This document shows positions 43,736 to 54,719 of a stretch of DNA of 64,000 bases, piece by piece. The stretch is from Actinernus sp. WN-2022 (lineage: Eukaryota; Cnidaria; Anthozoa; Actiniaria; Actinernidae): the NCBI GenBank assembly GCA_030867875.1, contig JAOWCC010000577.1:81759740-81823739 (forward strand), read 5' to 3'. Both the position numbers and the translations under genes were made by a program. The notes under the pieces are model-generated. The model was not told the DNA's origin. It ran no database searches and worked only from the letters and a program-made list of their open reading frames with translations. How positions within the stretch are numbered: the first letter of the stretch is position 1; each line of letters starts with the position of its first letter.

Positions 43736-43961
43736 CTATGATGTAATGATAGACTGCTGGAAAGTGGATCCCATCAAGAGACCAATCTTCTCTGATCTGA
43801 AAAGCAGACTGGACGACATTCTGATGCGTCTCGGTGAATACACTGACTTCAACATAGGAATCATCGATGAGAATAACCCGATCTACAACATTCCTGATGT
43901 CGTCACTGAAGACCCGGAAGACAAGACGGACGATATTACCGTGGATATCCAAGAAAATTGA
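43736..43961 (+). CDS. Receptor tyrosine kinase, last coding exon
   Basis: After a pyrimidine-rich acceptor (TTTTCTTTTTTAAATGTACACGCAG) the frame reads YDVMIDCWKVDPIKRPIFSD and then LKSRLDDIL. This is the CW-x-x-x-P-x-x-RP-x-F-x-x-L signature of the last helices of a tyrosine kinase C-lobe. A tail of about 45 residues follows with YTDFN, NNPIYNIPDV and an acidic end, then TGA at 43,959. NPIY-like and YTDF tyrosines could be phosphorylation sites, which is inference. The preceding exon (SDVWSFG region) should lie upstream but was not found; the E2 complex and LINE pieces occupy that DNA. Which kinase family is uncertain; cnidarians have many lineage-specific receptors. Confidence 0.85.
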
Positions 43962-46695
43962 GAAAAAGTTGTTTGATGACGAGTAGCACTTGTGTAAGGA
44001 ACATTAAGGTTTTAGCCAAAACAAATAACCAGTTGCTATTTATTCTGTGATCCGTTTGATAAATTGTTTGGTAAGACGCATTTCATTAATGTTTCTGTAT
44101 AAAATTTTGAAAACAATGCACAGTTGATAAAACAGGTAAATCACATAAACGTTATTTGTGGAAATAAGAATATTGAATATTAGCAGTAATTGTGATGAAA
44201 ATGAAGACACCATATACAATTGTTCACTGCAGCAAAGAATCATAGCATCAAAAAAATATAAACATATTTCTCGTCTCGCTTTAACAATTTCTATAGATAT
44301 ATTTGAATACCAAAGGCGATTCAGCCACTAATGCATGTACTGAATATATCACTTATTCAAGATCATGAGGGTACACTGTTCTACACGTGATAATATTGAA
44401 AATAGTGTGCATTATTTTGTGTTTTTTTACTAATCAAGGTGATTAACGTTTATCGAATTACTCGTAACCAGGATTTCGCAACTTAACTAGACTAATCTGA
44501 GTAAACTAAATTATCTCAAGACGTGATTACTTGTCAAGAGCTTGTGTTTTGTTTAAGTTAATTATAAAAGCCCCACCTACTTAGGATGTTCCACATCATG
44601 TTGTCTTTAGACTGTAATTAACTACAATGAATTGTGAAGCTATTTACAGATTATTTCAGGCTAGAGATGTTGAAACTTGTGTACCTGAACACTGTGCTAC
44701 TGATTTGTAAAATGACAACCATCTAAATCATGGACCTTGTCTCTGGATACTCGGTACCAGGTATTCGTGTTTTCTTCCATTTAATGTTAACAATCGGCTT
44801 CCTTAAAAGGTAATAATTCAAGTCATATTATTCAGACAACATATATTTGCATATCGCAATCTCTTAAAATATTTAATGTTTGATAACGTATTTTTTAATA
44901 CGCCTTAAGTGGCAAACATTAATACAAAACATTTACAGTCAGTAAACAAGATATTATGCATAACTCTTAGAAGTTAACATTTTTATAAGCCTCATATTAC
45001 GAAAGTGGCGAAATTATATTACAGATAATTACATACGCTAGTCGGTTAAAGGAAGAACTGTAATAACACAGATGTTTTCCAGCAAACTACAAAAACCCCA
45101 GCAATTTTCACTTTAGAGGGTTTATTCAGTATTTACTTATGAACTGTTGATTGGATTAACTTTGTAGCAGGAATATGACAGAGAGCCATTTTGTTACTCG
45201 AGCGCAGGTGGTGATCACGGTAATCCTTGTCGAGTAAACTACATGATCAGACAAGTCGAGTTTGAAGTCAGTGAAGCTTCTGGAAACTTCAGGGAAAGTC
45301 GGGAACGACAAAACACCAAGTTACTGCTCGACATTTACTTTTATTTCTTATAGAGTCCTTAAATCTAGTGAAAAATAGTTAGATGTTCGTTTAAGTTCAT
45401 GACAAAACTGTTCAATACTGCGAAGGCCCAACTGATAAAGTACACCATTAATTACAGCAAAAAATAAGAGCAACACTCAATTACGTTACCGTTATTCACC
45501 TGACACACGAGACAACATTGGCGCCTTTGTTTCCCAGTACTACACAGTATGCTTATGTAATGCTGCTTATTGCAACAACTTGTTCTAATGATAACAGAAA
45601 GGTAGAAGGTAGAAAAGATGGGTTTCCACCACTCATAACAGGATACCTGATTATGAGAAGGCACCACCTTTACAACTGCACAGCTTCTGTTTGGAGTTGT
45701 AAATGGTTAGACGCAGGTCTCTCATATCTTATCGGATGAGATATATAAGGGCGATAAAATAGTTGCCCGGCGGACGGATAGGGCTGTAGACTGGAGTACA
45801 ACTTCATATACACTGTAGCTTGAGGGCTTATTGGAGAATGCTCTCTACTCCCCTTGTACGAAAATGGAAGCCTGTTTTTTTTGTTTGTTTATTGTAGGAT
45901 CTGCATCGAACGATGCAGGGTAACTCGGATCACAATAACAACTTGAACAATATTATACTACAGTTTAACATTTGCAGAGTGAAGAAATCAATAATTAAAT
46001 TTGAAGGAAGCCAATAAAAGTAATCGGAAAACTTTGTGTGGATGTTATAATGTAGGGACAGTTCAGACAGCATGAGTTATCGATCATGTCAGATGAGCTC
46101 ATTTGAAAAATATGGGGGAGGAGTGAGGCGCCTATCACATACTAAAACGACGTCATTCACTCGCTCTGTTGTCAACGAGTGCAGTGGCTGTCAATGAGTG
46201 CAGTGGAAAACGGATGAAAAATTAAAGAAGAGCAGGATATCACCTTCGCACTGACGTTATTATTCATAGAAGTCGCGCACTTCAAAAGGGTCCTAATGGT
46301 AGAATGAACTTAGTATACTCTTTCTTCTAAAGCGACATATCTCAAGGCGCAGCCCGCATGAATAATCACTGCTATAATCAAGGTAGAGCTGCTATAGATA
46401 TTCCAGGTATGGAATAACAAGCCATTACGATGAACGCAATAATGACATTTATGCTGGGACATGAAAGTGATTAGTATTACCAGGAGCCCATGTGACTTTG
46501 GTATCACACAATAGCTAGAGATGAGTGATAAGTTGATGATAGGGTGCAAAGGTTCATGGTATTGCATTAAACCATATATGAAGGGAGTGATATTTCAATA
46601 CCACCCATGTTCACTGCAAACGCCTAGCGAGCAAAGTCAACAACTTAATCCTGAGCTTTTAGATTCGTTTACAAGTGTTCAAATTTGTTTTCGAC
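43962..46695. other. Non-coding, no clear gene
   Basis: AT-rich sequence with short frames only. TTTATTGTAGGATCTGCATCGAACGATG near 45,890 looks like the edge of an old repeat. No domain recognised. Confidence 0.4.
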
Positions 46696-46701
46696 TGTTG
46701 C

Positions 46702-47299
46702 GGCATGTCCAAGCCTCGAGTTTTAATTTTAGGGCATTCTTTTATTCGCCGCCTCGCTTCGTTTTTGCAGCAAAATGGGCAATTTAAATCTAATACTAAA
46801 TTTAACCTTAGTGAATTAGCTCACATTACGTTTTTTGGTGTCGGGGGTCGAACTATTGCGAAAGTACGGCATTTCGACATGCATGTGGTTGGGAGGTACG
46901 CATCGTCATTTTAGAACTCGGTACGAATGATCTTACTGCTATGCCTCCTCAAACTGTGGGGTCTGTGCTGGAAGACCTGGTCCGTCATTTACACGAATAT
47001 TATAGTGTTAAAGTAATAGGCCTTTGCAGGTCCTTAATCGCCGTAAGATCCCAGCTATGCAATATATTAATTTTAACGATAACATTAGAAAGCTCGACTG
47101 CTATCTAAACGCAGTCCTTGAGCTATTGCCTTACTGCTTCTATTGGAAGCACAGAGATTTTTGGAATACGGCACATAATGTTTACCAAAATGACGGTGTT
47201 CATTTAAATGATCTAGGACAATTCAAACTTTATCGCAGTATACGGGGAGCAGTTTTAAAAGCTTTGTCCTTGCTAAATTTGCCCACATATGTCCGCTAA
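46702..47299 (+). pseudogene. SGNH/GDSL-type hydrolase domain of the retroelement
   Basis: Blocks in order: VLILGHSFIRRL (nucleophile Ser in GHS), FFGVGGRTI (block II Gly), ILELGTNDL (block III Asn in GTND), and NDGVHLNDLG (block V Asp-x-x-His). Two frame changes, near 46,895 and near 47,030, split the domain over three frames. All four SGNH residues remain visible. The enzyme family hydrolyses esters; its role in retroelements is not established. This copy cannot make a full protein. Confidence 0.75.
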
Positions 47300-47846
47300 T
47301 GATATAATCTATACGATGTTATTGCTGCTATTGTTTACATTTTCCCCTTGGCTTTGCTGTATATATGACCGCCAGGCGTTTACCCAGTAAAATTTATCAA
47401 GGCTCGTACCATACTGTCGGAATGATTCGTTGCGTGCGGGGCTCATTTGGGTGTGCCTTCTGAGCCAGACAAGTGGCGCCGTATTCAGCGAAACCGCAGT
47501 GGGCTATGCCTGTGATTATCAGTTATTTGACATATTATTATGGCGTAATTAGTGTGTTAACTTGGTCGCTATTTCGTATAATGTGCCCAACGCACTCAGG
47601 CCAGTATAGGATGCAATGTCCTGATTATAAATGTCTTTAACATGGCTTTGTCTTTAACATGGGTCCCCTGCTAAACTATATGTGTTGTCTATGCGGGCAC
47701 TTTATCTTATATCAATACCCATAATAGAGCGGTGATTAATATGTCAGATGTTTGGAACTCTCCCTGTTTTTACTGCGATTTTCCAAGCTATCAATGCGGC
47801 TTGCAATCTTACTGACAATTAGTATGTTAATAAACATTTCTCAAGT

Positions 47847-48281
47847 ATGCCTCTAAAAGCCGCTAGGAATTCAAAAAAATCACGACAAGAGGCAGTTCAC
47901 CACTCCGAGCTAGAGGAAATAAGGCCACAAGATGTAGCGCCACCAACACCACCATCACCTCAGCCGTCACATATCCCACTGGCAGCCACTATAGCCGGAT
48001 TCACAGCTCCGGCCGCGCAAGAGCCTTCCAGCAGCGTTGTACAGGCGGTAACCCAAGAGGAGATTTTGAGCCTTACTGTTCCGGCGTGTACCTCTCCCAA
48101 CCGCCTAGTTTCTAGGCCGGTCGATTCTTGTTTCAGTGTAACTGTTAGCCTCGAGTCTCGCTTGGCCGATAAACTCAAGGCAAATATATGTACTAATGAG
48201 TTTATTCACTTTGGGGCGTTACTGTCTCCTACCCCTGAAGACCCGAAATATTGCATTTCGGTTTCTCAGGATCTTGCATGA
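47847..48281 (+). CDS. Gag-like ORF of the DIRS/Ngaro-like element
   Basis: A 144-codon frame starts with a basic segment (KAARNSKKSRQE), then a Pro-rich linker (PPTPPSPQPS), and ends FGALLSPTPED. The layout fits the first ORF of DIRS-like elements, with low sequence conservation. A frame break near 48,270 separates it from the AAPALMKYCEVVRD stretch that normally continues this region, now fused to the start of the reverse transcriptase frame. Confidence 0.6.
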   Translation: MPLKAARNSKKSRQEAVHHSELEEIRPQDVAPPTPPSPQPSHIPLAATIAGFTAPAAQEPSSSVVQAVTQEEILSLTVPACTSPNRLVSRPVDSCFSVTVSLESRLADKLKANICTNEFIHFGALLSPTPEDPKYCISVSQDLA

Positions 48282-48409
48282 GCGGCCCAGCCTTTGCCTT
48301 GAGCCTATTAAGCAGTCCAAGCGCGTGATTTCAGTCTTTCAGTGGATTTCCGCCTTCAACACATGTTGCTGTTCATACGGCTAAATATTCGCAGGCGGCT
48401 CCGGCTCTC

Positions 48410-49453
48410 ATGAAGTACTGCGAGGTGGTAAGAGATATTGATACAAAATCCTACACCCCTAGCCTTGTAAGTTATCTTCTGAAGGGATTTCGTTACGGGT
48501 TTTCTATTAATTATCTAGGTTCAAAAATCGCTTTTGAATCCCCAAATCTCAAGTGCGCTCTCGACAATCCTGAAGTAGTGAATACGAAATTGGATAAGGA
48601 ACTTAGGGCGGGTAGGATAGTGGGACCATTTGACTCGCCCCCTTTTCAACCTTTCCGGACTTCCCCTCTAGGGATAGTTCCTGAAAAAGTTCAGGGTGAA
48701 TTCCGCCTTATAGATCATTTATCCTACCCGTCAGGTTCTTCTGTTAACGACGGTATTCCGAAAGAGCTAGCTTCTGTGCATTATGCCGTCACGCATATTA
48801 GAAAGCTAGGCCGGGAATGCTTTTTGGCAAAAACCGATATTAAGTCTGCTTATTGTATCATTCCTCTTCATCCCAAGGATTTCAATTTACTGGGAATTAA
48901 ATGGCAAGATAAATATTATTACAAATGTCTTTCTATGGGGTGTTCTTCATCACACAATATTTTCGAAGCTTTCAGTACAGCCTTAGAATGGATTTCCAGA
49001 AACAAATTACATGTTTCGGCTGTGATACACATATTAGACGACTTTCTTTTCCTCACCTCATCTGAAAGTAGATGTCGTCAAGATCTTGCAAATTTTCTAC
49101 CTTTGTGTTCGCGCCTCAGAGTTCCAATCGCAGAAGAGAAAACAGTTGGTCCAGCCAACACTATACAGTTCGCTGGTATTACGTTGGACACTGTACAAAT
49201 GCATGCGCGTCTCTCGGAAGACAAACTTGACAAGTGTCGCGCCCAGTTATCAGATTTTCAAGCTAAGCGAAATGTTACACTCAAGCAGTTACAGTCGTTA
49301 ATAGGTTTACTCAATTTCGCTTGCTGTGTTGTTGTTACCGGGCGCGCTTGTCTGCGTCGTATGATAGATTTGATCAGGGGAGTACGAAAGCCTTACCATG
49401 ACATTATATTGATTGGGAATGTGCGAATGGCAGGCGTTTTGGAATTCCTATAA
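48410..49453 (+). pseudogene. DIRS-type reverse transcriptase
   Basis: The 347-codon frame carries the whole palm: FRLIDHLSYPSGSSVND (about residues 98-114), catalytic motif A KTDIKSAY (141-148), motif B around YKCLSMGCSSS (171-181) and motif C HILDDFLFL (207-215, LDD). Thumb and connection follow to GRACLRRMIDLI. Asp in motif A and both Asp in motif C are intact. After VRMAGVLEFL it stops at TAA, before RNase H. The enzyme would copy element RNA to DNA. Neighbouring parts are broken, so the element as a whole is defective. Confidence 0.9.
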
Positions 49454-49545
49454 TGGAAAATCGTATCTTATCTGATAGGTGGTTTACCTCACATAATCTT
49501 AATCTTTACACCTACTCCGCGGGGTTTCATATCTTTCTGCCAAAA
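49454..49545 (+). pseudogene. RNase H remnant with internal deletion
   Basis: NLNLYTYSAGF matches the beginning of the DIRS-type RNase H (LYTDAAG-like), with the catalytic Asp replaced by Tyr. The sequence then passes within about 40 bp into the start of the tyrosine recombinase, so most of the RNase H is deleted. Confidence 0.6.
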
Positions 49546-50129
49546 AGTTAGCGACGTCCACGATTTCCACTTACATATCGGCAATCAGCTACGTGCACAA
49601 AATTGGAGGTTTTCCAGACCCAACTAAATCTTTGGTGGTGAATAAACTGACTGTGGCTCACAGCAGGCTGTTCTTGAAACTGGATATTCAGCTTCCAATT
49701 TCTAGGCCTGTGTTACATTATTTAGTCCGCGCCTTGCGACACACTAATTCCACTGCCTTATCTGACTATGTTTTTATTTGCGTGCTACGGCTTTCTTCGG
49801 GTAGGCGAGATAACGATCAGGACCACACATCTGTCTAACTCAGTCCCTGCGATTTCTTGGGAACAAAAACAACACAACTGCGGCTAAAATAGTCATCACT
49901 AATTTCAATCATAATACTAATAGGCGCCCTTTCAATTATCATTGAGCGGGAAGAATCTATCGAATTCTGTCCAGTGTCGTTCTTGTTACAATTTTGCCAA
50001 ACCTGCGGCCATACACCCGGCCCCCTTTTTTGCTTCTCAGATAGGTCAGCCATTAAAACCGAATAGTTTTCAGAGCAACGTAATCGTACCCTCGCTTTCT
50101 GTGATTTAGATGCCAGTAGGTATAAAGCT

Positions 50130-50524
50130 GGGTTCGAGTCCCACTTGGGTCAGATATTTTTTCTCTTTCCCTCGTAGGGCGTGCACACTTAGCACTACAG
50201 CTTACCACGTGACTTTACATCACACTTACTAGTGCTACGCGGCAAACATGATTTTCTATCATAACTACATATACATATATAATAGCCGTGACCCCATAAA
50301 ACGCACCAATACCCACGATTGCTCTCATCTGACTTGATAGCTCAGTTGGTAGAGCGCCAGACATGTAACCTGGAGGTAGTTGGGTTCGAGTCCCACTTGG
50401 GTCAGAGACGTTTTCTCTTTCCCTCGTAGGGCGTGCACACTTAGCACTACATCTTACCACGTGACTTTACATCACACTTACTAGTGCTACGCGGCAAGCA
50501 TGATTTCCTATCATAACTACATAT
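50130..50524 (+). repeat. tRNA-derived SINE, tandem one-and-a-half copies, with 12-bp target duplication
   Basis: A full copy starts with a tRNA-like head at 50,331-50,404: A box TAGCTCAGTTGG, B box GGTTCGAGTCC and a weak acceptor stem GACTTGA/TTGGGTC. A 110-bp body ends ...CTAGTGCTACGCGGC. A first copy (50,130-50,280) has only the B-box end of the head and the same body. AGGTATAAAGCT flanks the whole insert exactly (50,118-50,129 and 50,525-50,536). It interrupts the recombinase ORF. Confidence 0.9.
50331..50404 (+). promoter_or_regulatory. tRNA-like internal Pol III promoter of the SINE
   Basis: Boxes A and B match tRNA consensus. The anticodon loop is irregular (CATGTAA, with no U at the position before a plausible anticodon) and the acceptor stem has several wobble pairs, so this is a SINE head, not a working tRNA gene. 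Confidence 0.8.
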
Positions 50525-50675
50525 AGGTATAAAGCTCAGTTTTCGTATCGGAGCAGCAAGTCACGCGGCTGATAACGGACTGAGTGATGCACAGATTCGT
50601 GGTCTTGGCCGATGGAAATCTGACGCCTTTAAATTTTATATACGATCACCCACTTCATGGACAAACTAGACTCAC

Positions 50676-51035
50676 AAGAACACGTCAGATAAGGGCTGGT
50701 GTTCTTGGATATAGATAACGGTTCACAAATTTATTCCACTGTATGTTATCTTCTAAGTATTATCTAGTTTGTGTTTAAATTCTGGTAAGGTTATATTTTT
50801 GCTTTAAAGGCGCAACATGTCAGACAAGGGCTGGTGTTCCCTTATTTACCAAGCTTGAACATTTTATATTCTGATTACGGAACAATGTCAGACAAGGGCT
50901 GGTGTTCGTATATGATTAAGCAGAGTTTATAGGACATGTCAGACAAGGGCTGGTGTTCTCTTATTCAGTTAACGTGCCAAGATTGAACCATTTTTTTTAA
51001 GATTACGGAACATGTCAGACAAGAGCTGGTATTCG
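50676..51035 (+). repeat. Five direct repeats of ATGTCAGACAAGGGCTGGTGTTC
   Basis: Copies lie at about 50,680, 50,818, 50,886, 50,938 and 51,012, spaced 50 to 140 bp apart with differing spacers. The first and last are diverged. Ngaro/DIRS-type elements have split direct repeats downstream of the recombinase, and this cluster lies there. Confidence 0.9.
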
Positions 51036-51184
51036 TACTGATAAGCCGAGTGTGTTATGTTTTATTAAAAAGCCACAAGGGTGGCCATTTTAATCCAACC
51101 ACATGTCTATATACAACATAAATGGTATATAATACCGAGTCCTACGAACTATCAATTACCACGTGCAATATTGCGAATTGCGTC

Positions 51185-51285
51185 GACATAATGTTTTTTT
51201 TTATTGCAAACGTATACGTAACGAAGAATTTGACCTTAAAAGGAGTCGTTAATTATGACGTCACAACAATGTCTATATACAAACC
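51185..51285 (+). repeat. Dispersed repeat, inverted copy at 61,775-61,865
   Basis: GAATTTGACCTTAAAAGGAGTCGTT followed by ATTATGACGTCACA recurs in inverse near 61.8 kb, with AACGTATACGTAACG before it. Confidence 0.85.
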
Positions 51286-51629
51286 TGATCGAACTTGAAG
51301 ACGCAATTGCATATTGATATTAACCTACCAAAATTGCATTAAATTTGAGGACGAATTAAAAAAAATGTCTTTGTTTATAAATTTTTGCCACGCTCAATGT
51401 GAGCCATTGCAAGATCATTTATGCCCATCGTGCGTGAATTGCGATAATGTTTTTTACAACAACATCCAATTTTCTCGCGTTATGATTGGCTCTCCGCTAT
51501 ATGCAAAATAGTACATACAATGAAAATGACGTCACTCGCAAGTCGTAGTAGCTTTGCAAAGTGCTTTCACGGCGAGGTTTGTGAATTCAAATGGTGTTAA
51601 CTTCGCTTCCAAAAAAAAACAAGAAAGTG

Positions 51630-52040
51630 TGGATTTCACAAGCATTTTATTACTAGGAGAAGTTAATCGGTGAGTCAAACTTCTTTGTAGTGTGCCATTT
51701 GGCAAAATGAGAGTTTTCTCTTGAGTGGAGAAAGTTTCGGCGAATTTGTAGTCAGACTTCGTGACTAGACTAGTTCTCTCAGAGCTCAGGAGTTTTGAAT
51801 TATATAACAATAACTTTTCTGTTCCAGAAAAAAGGCAAAGAGAGGATTTCACTTGCATTCCATCAATGACGGAAGTTAATCGGTGAAGCAAATTGCCATT
51901 TGTCTAAGAAAGCTTTCTCTCGGCAAACGGTAATTAGAAGTGTTTACGTTTTGACTTTCAATGGACTTTTTCGACTCGAAAGCAGTTTATTACGCACTCA
52001 TTTGAAGCTATAAGTGCTTCGTCGTTGTAAAAAAAACAAA
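51630..52040 (+). repeat. Dispersed repeat, copy 2 (copy 1 at 1.78-2.2 kb)
   Basis: GTTAATCGGTGAGTCAAACTTC and GAAGTGTTTACGTTTTGAC, with GAAGCTATAAGTGCTTCGTC, parallel the left-end copy. The GTTAATCGGTGARKCAAA word is also repeated internally at 51,874. Confidence 0.5.
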
Positions 52041-53698
52041 TCGCACACATTTTTGCTACGCTCATTGTTCCACTTGAGTTTTGAACATTTTATGGCGTCA
52101 TTTCTATGATCAATACGAGTTCAGAAAATGGCAAAATGTGTGCGATTTGTTAAACAAACAATTGAGGAAAAGGTAAACAAATTACAAAAGTGTATCGTAC
52201 AACGAGAGGGGATTGGGTTACATCGAATCGAATGAGAATTGTTAACCCTTTCCCTATCGGACATGTTTGGGCTCCTGAGTGCTATATCAGGAGTGAGATC
52301 CTGAGTGCTAACTCAACCCTCCCCCTCAGTTCAAGTTTGGCTAGCCCGGGGCAGATAAATACTGCTGACAATTTAAGCCAAGGGCTCAAACATTCCCCAT
52401 GATGCTATTCGGGAGAATTCTACGGACTCGTCGACCGGTAAGTATGACTGCTTCGGTAGGGTTTCCAATGAAACGTGTTCTAATTTGGAGAAAAAAGACA
52501 CTGCAAGAGAGCTAGAGGACATCATTAATTATGAGGACGGCTGAAAAGCACTTGGCTTGGTTTTAGTAGGCGTTGTGAGGGGATTCCACAGGTTTTCCTG
52601 TTGTGCTTGTGCTTGTGCATTGAGACACATGGAAAAGTTATTCAATGAGATCCTTGAAATTCTACAGTTTGTGACCTTTTCCCCTGTTAAACCTATTAAG
52701 ATGTGTTTTTGTCACTTTAAAGCAACGGCTTGAGTCCAAATCACCGCCCTTGGTTGTATGGGTAAAAATCCTACAGGAGTGCCAGACGGAGGTCCCCTTG
52801 TAAATCTGTTGTCGATTACGCAGCATGCAATTGGAGGTGGGAGCAGGACAATGTTGTGGAGTGAAATGCAGTGTAAACATGGCGTGGTTCACAGTCGCTT
52901 GGTGTGTTTTGTGCAAACAAACCTGCTGGTTGGCATGGAAATATTAAAGAAGGCACTGTAACGACTGAGTGCTAATTTTGTGTTTGCTTTCGATTTCAAG
53001 TGCAACTGGGAAGGTTTTTTTGAGCCGATTTTCAGCTCCTCGAAGTTCGTGAAAACACGATCTCAAAAACAAAGGCGTTATTCTCCAAAGTGGGAGAGTC
53101 AACCGATCCCTGTTATAGCTCTCGCTTTGAAGTCACTCATCCCTTGAAATAATATCGCAACATCGTATTTCCAGCATGTCTAGATTTGATGCCAATTTTT
53201 TTAGGTACATGCTTCATATTGGACGAATATATACGTCCTTTGTATTGACATAAATGTCAATCTGTAAATATGTTTTTATATATCGTAACAGTCCGGAGAT
53301 CGAACTCATCAACTTCATGGCATTGAATAATCGCGGCTGAAATTTCTCGCTTCCATTTCGGCTGCACTGTCCTTCAAATACTGCACGCAATGTACGGTTA
53401 AAACAATTTCTGATGTCAAGAGACCACATAAGGTTTTAAAGTAGTTCAGAGAGACAGGACTCCAAATTTGAGAGAAATTTCTCTCCGAGAGACGGATTTA
53501 TACTTCGAAATCTAATTTCAATCTCACCCGGGTTACCGCAATCTTTGTTTTTACTCTGTTAAGTTATGTAAATAAATTAAGTGGCCCGCAAGTGTATCAC
53601 GAGTAGTGTGGAATCTGATTGGTTGACCATGTCACGTGTTGAGCAAACTCACACCTCCATTGAATAAAACAAAAAAAGTCGTAGCAGCGCCGCAATAA
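52041..53698. other. Non-coding, no convincing gene
   Basis: A 70-codon plus frame at 52,190-52,402 ends in a PGQINTADNLSQGLK stretch, faintly like the end of a retroelement RNase H (NPADxxSRGL). It is too short to call. The rest shows short frames only. Confidence 0.35.
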
Positions 53699-53862
53699 TT
53701 AAAAAGAAAAAGAAAAATAAAAAGAAAAAGAGAAAAGAAAAAGAAAAAGAAAAAGAAAAAGAAAAAGAAAAAGAAAAAGAAAAAGAAAAAGAAAAAGAAA
53801 AAGAAAAAGAAAAAGAAAAAGAAAAAGAAAAAGAAAAAGAAAAAGAAAAAGAAAAAGAAACA
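53699..53862. repeat. Hexanucleotide microsatellite (AAAAAG)n
   Basis: About 26 copies of AAAAAG, with slightly irregular units at the left end. Open frames on the minus strand (FSFS and FLFL repeats) are by-products. Confidence 0.97.
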
Positions 53863-54719
53863 ATACGAGGACAGGTATATTCTGTGAATAAAGTAAGCAA
53901 TTGGGTGATTTTAACAACTTTGGTTTATGTTTTGTATATCTCGACGCTTTGTTTCACGGTCGGTTGACCTCTCCCATTCAGTGTCGAATCGCATATTAAA
54001 CATTGTCTATTTTTTGTCGTACGAATGCTACTATCTTAGTTTTGAAACCTTACATGTATTGTTATCTACAAATTGAATCAATCACATATATGCGTCCCGC
54101 ATTTCATCAGGAGTGCGGTTTGATTATTAAAGCATTAATCTGTGTTCTGTTAACTGTATTTGGGCACGTTAACAATTACCTGATTTCGCCAGTGGAGAAA
54201 CAGGCCATGATCCTAGGCCGGGCTTTCGCCTGTTAAATTAAATAAACCTGAATAGAAAATATTTATACCATTCAATACATCTAATTAATCGTAATTTACA
54301 TGAGGTTCGCTTTTGGCCCTAAAAATAGAGACGGCTGATTACTCAACTGAAGTATCCACTCAAGAAATGACCACGTTACGTTATATCATTCACTGTAATG
54401 CAGTATAATGCCTTATCTTGACAGGTTAAAAAAAATAAAAACTTATTTATAAAGCCATGTGTAGTGTATTTTAACTTTAACTGCGTTCGACGCTCTGTAT
54501 TCTCCAATGCGAAAATGAACTTAAGTTACGCAGCATATAAGGTAAAGACAGAGGGTAGGGTAGTGCCAAAAACATACTTCAACGTAAATGAGACCGGACA
54601 GAGAATATTGTAAGATTTGCGTATCGTGTTTTCTGTTTTCTAAAATCATAAACTTGAATCATCACGGTACCATAACTGAGGGAACGAGACTTCAGAAATC
54701 CAGTATCTCGATTTTTTGA
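53863..54719. other. Non-coding gap
   Basis: No gene or repeat boundary recognised. Confidence 0.4.

Larger units (their letters stand above)
49548..50669 (+). pseudogene. Tyrosine recombinase, split by a SINE
   Basis: The N-terminal part reads YVHKIGGFPDPTKSLVV and then LPISRPVLHYLVRALRHTN. After a frame change near 49,785 comes YGFLRVGEITIR with the first catalytic Arg. The C-terminal part resumes after the SINE at 50,537: FRIGAASHAADNGLSDAQ, then GRWKSDAFKFYIR with the nucleophile Tyr, ending at TAG 50,667. Recombinases of this type integrate circular DIRS cDNA. The SINE, the frame change and further degeneration from 49,840 to 50,100 inactivate it. Confidence 0.85.
46690..51045 (+). mobile_element. 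DIRS/Ngaro-like tyrosine-recombinase retrotransposon, decayed
   Basis: In order on the plus strand: an SGNH hydrolase domain, a gag-like ORF, a reverse transcriptase, a trace of RNase H, and a tyrosine recombinase interrupted by a SINE. A direct-repeat cluster of ATGTCAGACAAGGGCTGGTG words follows at the 3' end. DIRS-order elements use a tyrosine recombinase instead of an integrase, and an SGNH-type ORF is known from Ngaro-like members. The 5' limit is not defined because no copy of the 3' repeat was found there. Confidence 0.85.

Noticed and set aside
50331..50404. Functional tRNA gene
   Set aside because: The anticodon loop is irregular, the acceptor stem is weak, and the sequence is fused to a repeated SINE body.
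50676..51035. CRISPR-like repeat and spacer layout
   Set aside because: The window is eukaryotic, spacer lengths vary from about 50 to 140 bp, and the repeats sit at the end of a retroelement.
52190..52402. Retroelement RNase H end (NTADNLSQGL)
   Set aside because: Only about ten residues are suggestive and no neighbouring retroelement domain is present.
53649..53917. Phe/Ser- and Phe/Leu-rich ORFs resembling membrane proteins
   Set aside because: They are translations of an AAAAAG microsatellite.
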